Shown here piece by piece: positions 4,752-7,604 of a DNA stretch of 7,604 nt (the first letter of the stretch is position 1; every line of letters begins with the position of its first letter). Below the pieces are notes generated by a model. It had not been told where the DNA came from, searched no databases, and saw only the letters and a program-made list of their open reading frames with translations. Position numbers and translations under genes: made by a program. The stretch spans positions 1-7,604 of the forward strand of contig CAIUAO010000079.1 in assembly GCA_903897155.1 (NCBI GenBank), written 5' to 3'. The DNA is from an uncultured Actinomycetes bacterium (lineage in GTDB: Bacteria > Actinomycetota > Actinomycetes > Nanopelagicales > Nanopelagicaceae).

Positions 4752-5544
4752 GCCCGCCTATGTGATGCCAGAGGGATTGGCAGTTCGCATTGAAGATCTT
4801 TCCATTACATACAAGGTAAGTCTTGAATCTAAGCGGACACTTAAAAATGCTTTGATGCGAGCAAGTCTTCGCCAAGAATCGCGCATGCGCACGATTGAAG
4901 CAGTTAAACATATGACTCTTGATATTCCTCATGGGTCAGTCCTTGGAATTGTTGGATCAAACGGCGCTGGAAAATCAACGTTGATGCGTTGCATCGCAGG
5001 AATTCTCACGCCTACACAGGGCCGAGTTGCAGTCAATGGAAAGATCTCAACGCTTTTGGCGCTTGGTGTTGGCTTTAACCCTGCTCTTTCTGGACGTGAC
5101 AACATTATTTTGGGTGGTCTTGCATCAGGACTGAGTAAAGAAGAGATTGAAAGCAAGACTGATGAGATTGCAAAGTTTGCTGACTTACCTGATGGTTTTA
5201 TAGATCTTCCAGTGCGCACATACTCCAGTGGTATGTATGGAAGATTATCTTTCAGTGTCGCTGTTAGCATGACTCCAGATATCTTGCTCCTAGATGAGGC
5301 GCTCTCCGCAGGCGATGCCGCATTTAAAGAAAAGTCATTTGAACGCATGCGCCAGCTCTGCGCTGAAGCTCGAACAATTCTCATTGTTTCCCACGCACTT
5401 GCAACTGTCACCGATCTTTGTGACGAAGCAATTTGGATGCACAAAGGAACGATGCTCGCCCAAGGTAAGCCAGATAAGATCGTTGACGAGTATCTAAAGT
5501 TCTTAAACGTTGGAACACTGCCTTCCAGCTATGAAGATATGTAG
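4735..5544 (+). CDS. ABC exporter ATPase (Wzt/TagH-like), no carbohydrate-binding domain
   Basis: The nucleotide-binding subunit that powers polysaccharide export with the upstream permease. Counting from the TTG at 4735 (269 residues), Walker A GSNGAGKST is at 74-82 with Lys80. The signature YSSGMYGRL is near 163-171, Walker B DILLLDEAL has Asp187 and Glu188, and the H-loop is IVSHAL with His220. KHMTLDIPHGSVLGIVGSNG and LSGRDNIILGG are typical of the Wzt/TagH/KpsT branch. The protein stops about 40 residues after the H-loop, so the C-terminal carbohydrate-recognition domain found in some Wzt proteins is missing. In that family its absence goes with export that does not depend on a modified glycan end. 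The start is chosen from GGGAG at 4723-4727 and overlaps the permease gene by 17 nt; ATG 4765 would remove 10 residues without touching the domain. Confidence 0.91.
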   Translation: MRSASKPAYVMPEGLAVRIEDLSITYKVSLESKRTLKNALMRASLRQESRMRTIEAVKHMTLDIPHGSVLGIVGSNGAGKSTLMRCIAGILTPTQGRVAVNGKISTLLALGVGFNPALSGRDNIILGGLASGLSKEEIESKTDEIAKFADLPDGFIDLPVRTYSSGMYGRLSFSVAVSMTPDILLLDEALSAGDAAFKEKSFERMRQLCAEARTILIVSHALATVTDLCDEAIWMHKGTMLAQGKPDKIVDEYLKFLNVGTLPSSYEDM

Positions 5545-5548
5545 GGAG
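5544..5548 (+). promoter_or_regulatory. ribosome binding site that fixes the glycosyltransferase start
   Basis: GGGAG overlaps the last base of the ATPase stop codon and lies 8 nt before the ATG at 5557. It also covers the alternative in-frame GTG at 5548, which therefore is unlikely to be the start. Confidence 0.6.
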
Positions 5549-5556
5549 TGCATCGG

Positions 5557-6672
5557 ATGTCGCAACTAATCGATGTCTCGATCATTTCATCTGGCGCAAA
5601 TATCGCCGATGCCAGACTTCACCGTATAACGGGCGCCCTTTTAAGAGCTGGTTTAAATGTTGAAGTCTTTGCTCCAGGAAACCCAGCAGATGGCCCACGT
5701 GAATCTGCCCCGGGACAATTATTTATTCGCCGCGGCGGATCAAGTAAATCACTTTTAGCGCGTTACTTTCGGTCGCGGTCATATCCAATGCGTGCACGCG
5801 GAAAAGTCTTTTATGCGATATCTCCCGAAGCATTTGCGCCTACTCATGGCTTTGCATTTATGAAGCGTCGTAAATTTGCTGTTGATCTCTATGAGGATTA
5901 CATCCGCGTACTTAAGGACCGCCCATGGGCAAGAAAATATTTTGGACTTCCAGGGCTACTCGCTCGTTTAGATACCAAGCTTGCGCTCTGGTTCGCGCAA
6001 AGAGCTCACCTGACAACAGTGGCAGATACTCAAGTTCCTCCTTTTATTGCTTATCAACGAATCGTTCTTCGTAATCTTCCGGATCTAACGCTGCTCACAA
6101 TGAGTGGCCAGCGCGATGCGACGCCCCGCGCTATTTATATCGGTGATCTGCGCACTTCTCGAGGCCTTAAAACAATGTTGCAATCAGCAATTCTTGCCAC
6201 AGAGTGGAGCTTTGATTTGGTTGGTCCTCTCGCACCACATGATCAAAAATATGTAGAGGACTGGATTTCAAAAAATCCTGAGGCAGCAGCACGGGTGAAG
6301 TTCTTTGGCAAACTTCCTCCTGCGCAAGCTTGGAAAGTTGCGGCAGGTGCATGGGTTGGCCTTTCATTGCTAGAAAGCACTCCTGCATTTATCCAAGCCG
6401 TGCCGTCAAAACTATATGAATACATGGTCGTGGGGGTTGCGAGTATTTCTACACCACTTCCCCGCTGCGTTGATCTCATTGAGAAAAGTAGGGGTGGGAT
6501 GCTGGCAAGTGACCCAGCTGAAGTGGCAGCAGCACTTGATGACCTAAGCAAAAATACAGAAAAACTAGATCAGATGAGAAAGAGTGCTTCTGGCTGGGCT
6601 TCGAGTAACTTAGATAGCCAGCGTGAATATTTAGCATTTACTCATGCAATTTCTGCGCTTATTGCTCAATAA
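5557..6672 (+). CDS. GT-B (GT4-like) glycosyltransferase
   Basis: A cytosolic or membrane-associated sugar transferase, probably adding one residue to the glycan exported by the neighbouring ABC pair; donor and acceptor are unknown. It has 371 residues, typical for a retaining GT-B enzyme of the GT4 group. The N-terminal domain opens with IDVSIISSGANIADARLHR, where a Rossmann strand and a helix carrying basic residues replace the more usual glycine-rich loop. The inter-domain region is near RAIYIGDLRTSRGL (191-204). The C-terminal donor-binding domain shows LLESTPAFIQAVPSKLYEYM (271-290), with Glu273, Pro283, Lys285 and Glu288 matching the GT4 E-x7-P-x-K-x2-E pattern approximately. A basic middle segment (about 66-82, rich in Arg) could contact lipid or polyphosphate. 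It begins 12 nt after the ATPase stop, so it belongs to the same operon. Confidence 0.84.
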   Translation: MSQLIDVSIISSGANIADARLHRITGALLRAGLNVEVFAPGNPADGPRESAPGQLFIRRGGSSKSLLARYFRSRSYPMRARGKVFYAISPEAFAPTHGFAFMKRRKFAVDLYEDYIRVLKDRPWARKYFGLPGLLARLDTKLALWFAQRAHLTTVADTQVPPFIAYQRIVLRNLPDLTLLTMSGQRDATPRAIYIGDLRTSRGLKTMLQSAILATEWSFDLVGPLAPHDQKYVEDWISKNPEAAARVKFFGKLPPAQAWKVAAGAWVGLSLLESTPAFIQAVPSKLYEYMVVGVASISTPLPRCVDLIEKSRGGMLASDPAEVAAALDDLSKNTEKLDQMRKSASGWASSNLDSQREYLAFTHAISALIAQ

Positions 6673-6682
6673 TCACCTGCGA

Positions 6683-6688
6683 TAGACT
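6683..6688 (+). promoter_or_regulatory. -10 box of a probable leaderless internal promoter
   Basis: TAGACT is followed after 6 nt by the ATG at 6695, and no Shine-Dalgarno is present in the 22-nt gap after the glycosyltransferase stop. The geometry equals that of the aldehyde dehydrogenase promoter. The -35 region is poor: TTGCTC at 6662-6667 is only 15 nt away. Confidence 0.45.
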
Positions 6689-6694
6689 CTCCCA

Positions 6695-7297
6695 ATGCCC
6701 ACCAAGATCGTGCCAAGTGCTGATGTTGATAGCACTGCAGTTATCGGAGATGGCAGTTCAATTTGGCATCTGGCTCAAATTAGAGATGGTGTTGTCCTTG
6801 GAGAAAATTGCATTATTGGACGAGGTGCCTACATCGGAAGCGGTGTGAAGATAGGCAAGAACTCTAAGATTCAAAATTATGCACTTGTTTACGAACCAGC
6901 AACTTTAGGCAACGGAGTCTTTGTTGGTCCTGCTGCAGTGCTTACAAACGATCAATTTCCTAGAGCAATAAACACTGACATGTCTCAGAAGAGTGGATCA
7001 GATTGGCAATCTGTTGGAGTGAGCATTGGCGATGGCGCAAGCATTGGTGCGCGGGCTGTCTGTGTTGCCCCCGTTTCAATTGGCAAGTGGGCGCTGGTCG
7101 CAGCAGGGGCTGTAGTCACAAAAGATGTACCAGCGTTCGCTCTTGTGGCAGGTGTTCCAGCAAAAAGAATTGGTTGGGTGGGTCGCGCGGGGGTTCGGTT
7201 AGAGAAAACAGACGATAATCACTTCCGTTGCCCCAAGGATGCAAGTACATATAAGCAGATTTCTGAGAACGAACTAGTGGAAGAGAGAGCGCGTTGA
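6695..7297 (+). CDS. sugar-nucleotide N-acetyltransferase, left-handed beta-helix (WbpD/WlbB-like)
   Basis: Probably acetylates the 3-amino group of a UDP-linked amino sugar with acetyl-CoA, as WbpD/WlbB do on the route to UDP-2,3-diacetamido uronic acids. A dTDP-3-amino sugar is a possible alternative substrate. It is 200 residues, the usual length. Hexapeptide repeats of the [LIV]-G-x4 type start at about residue 15 (VIGDGS, VLGENC, IIGRGA, YIGSGV, KIGKNS) and resume at 110-140 (SIGDGASIGARAV, SIGKWALVAAGAVVTKDV). The landmarks SIWHLAQIRDG, KIQNYALVYEPA, VFVGPAAVLTNDQFPRA, DWQSVGVSIGDGASIG and GVPAKRIGWVGRAGVRL are characteristic of this branch. A loop at about 85-108 interrupts the helix, as in relatives. 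The C-terminus has FRCPKDASTY, a frequent tail in these proteins. The next gene, an aminotransferase, overlaps it by 4 nt, fitting consecutive steps of one pathway. Confidence 0.9.
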   Translation: MPTKIVPSADVDSTAVIGDGSSIWHLAQIRDGVVLGENCIIGRGAYIGSGVKIGKNSKIQNYALVYEPATLGNGVFVGPAAVLTNDQFPRAINTDMSQKSGSDWQSVGVSIGDGASIGARAVCVAPVSIGKWALVAAGAVVTKDVPAFALVAGVPAKRIGWVGRAGVRLEKTDDNHFRCPKDASTYKQISENELVEERAR

Positions 7298-7604
7298 TTC
7301 CTCAAGCTAGACCAATCATTGGTGATGAAGAGCGCGCAGCGGTAGATCGCGTTCTACAAACAGGGATGATGGCGCAAGGCCCTGAAGTAAAAGCTTTCGA
7401 AGAAGAATTCGCGCAGTTTGTAGGTGGAAGGCGCTGCATCGCTGTTAACTCCGGAACATCTGCCCTGCATCTTGGTTTTCTAGCGGCTGGTTTAAAACCA
7501 GGCGATGAAGTAATCGTTCCTTCCTTTTCATTTGCAGCTACCGCAAACTCTGTTGCTCTAGCTGGCGGTATTCCTGTATTTGCAGATATTGATCCCAAGA
7601 CATA
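7294..7604 (+). CDS. DegT/DnrJ/EryC1/StrS sugar aminotransferase, N-terminal part (WbpE-like)
   Basis: The first 103 codons of a PLP-dependent enzyme that would convert a 3-keto sugar nucleotide into the 3-amino sugar acetylated by the upstream enzyme. The gene runs past the window end. Visible family features are the opening IPQARPIIGDEERAAV, the loop TGMMAQGPEVKAFEEEFAQF, and NSGTSALHLGFLAAGLKPGD (52-71), whose Gly54-Thr55-Ser56 binds the PLP phosphate. VIVPSFSFAATANSV and GGIPVFADIDPKT follow. The PLP lysine lies beyond the window, so activity cannot be judged. The start is TTG at 7294, overlapping the acetyltransferase stop as TTGA. It is chosen because relatives begin MIPxxRP directly there, and GGAAGAGAG upstream offers a loose ribosome binding site. 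The tight coupling supports a shared WbpD/WbpE-type pathway. Confidence 0.9.
   Translation, partial: MIPQARPIIGDEERAAVDRVLQTGMMAQGPEVKAFEEEFAQFVGGRRCIAVNSGTSALHLGFLAAGLKPGDEVIVPSFSFAATANSVALAGGIPVFADIDPKT

Noticed and set aside
7302..7598. A 98-codon minus-strand open frame at the window end
   Set aside because: It is antisense to the clear DegT-family aminotransferase on the plus strand and has no recognisable features of its own.

Overview
The window is chromosomal DNA with a moderate, slightly AT-leaning base composition. It most resembles a streamlined free-living actinobacterium of the freshwater acI/Nanopelagicales type. That placement is an inference, based on the actinobacterial look of the succinate-semialdehyde dehydrogenase and the ribosome hibernation factor, the very short gaps, the frequent TTG/GTG starts, and several genes that appear leaderless (a -10 box 6-7 nt before the start codon and no Shine-Dalgarno). 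No rRNA, tRNA, insertion sequence, CRISPR array or phage gene is visible.

Region 1 (1-2350) holds an alpha/beta hydrolase on the plus strand. It converges, with a 5-nt gap, on an aldehyde dehydrogenase of the succinate-semialdehyde type (minus strand), which has a well-formed leaderless promoter at 2247-2275.

Region 2 (2240-3872) is a stretch of small genes. It contains a 30-residue single-pass membrane peptide, a 72-residue secreted lysine-rich protein preceded by a perfect inverted repeat, a strong bidirectional terminator, a short single-domain ribosome hibernation factor (minus), and a 154-residue exported alanine/lysine-rich protein with histone-H1-like KKAPV repeats (minus).

Region 3 (3873-7604) is the start of a surface-polysaccharide cluster, all on the plus strand and tightly packed. 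It encodes an ABC-2 permease, its ATPase (no C-terminal carbohydrate-binding domain), a GT-B glycosyltransferase, a left-handed beta-helix N-acetyltransferase of the WbpD/WlbB type, and the first 103 codons of a DegT/DnrJ/EryC1/StrS aminotransferase that runs off the window. The last two genes together suggest synthesis of a 3-acetamido sugar nucleotide (for example a 2,3-diacetamido uronic acid). The glycosyltransferase would use such a sugar, and the ABC pair would export the finished glycan. The permease promoter faces away from the exported lysine-rich gene, and the intervening DNA holds a 10-bp perfect palindrome.

I do not see a clearly new multi-gene defence or mobile system. The most unusual content is the cluster of tiny, probably unannotated or uncharacterised membrane and exported genes around the hibernation factor.
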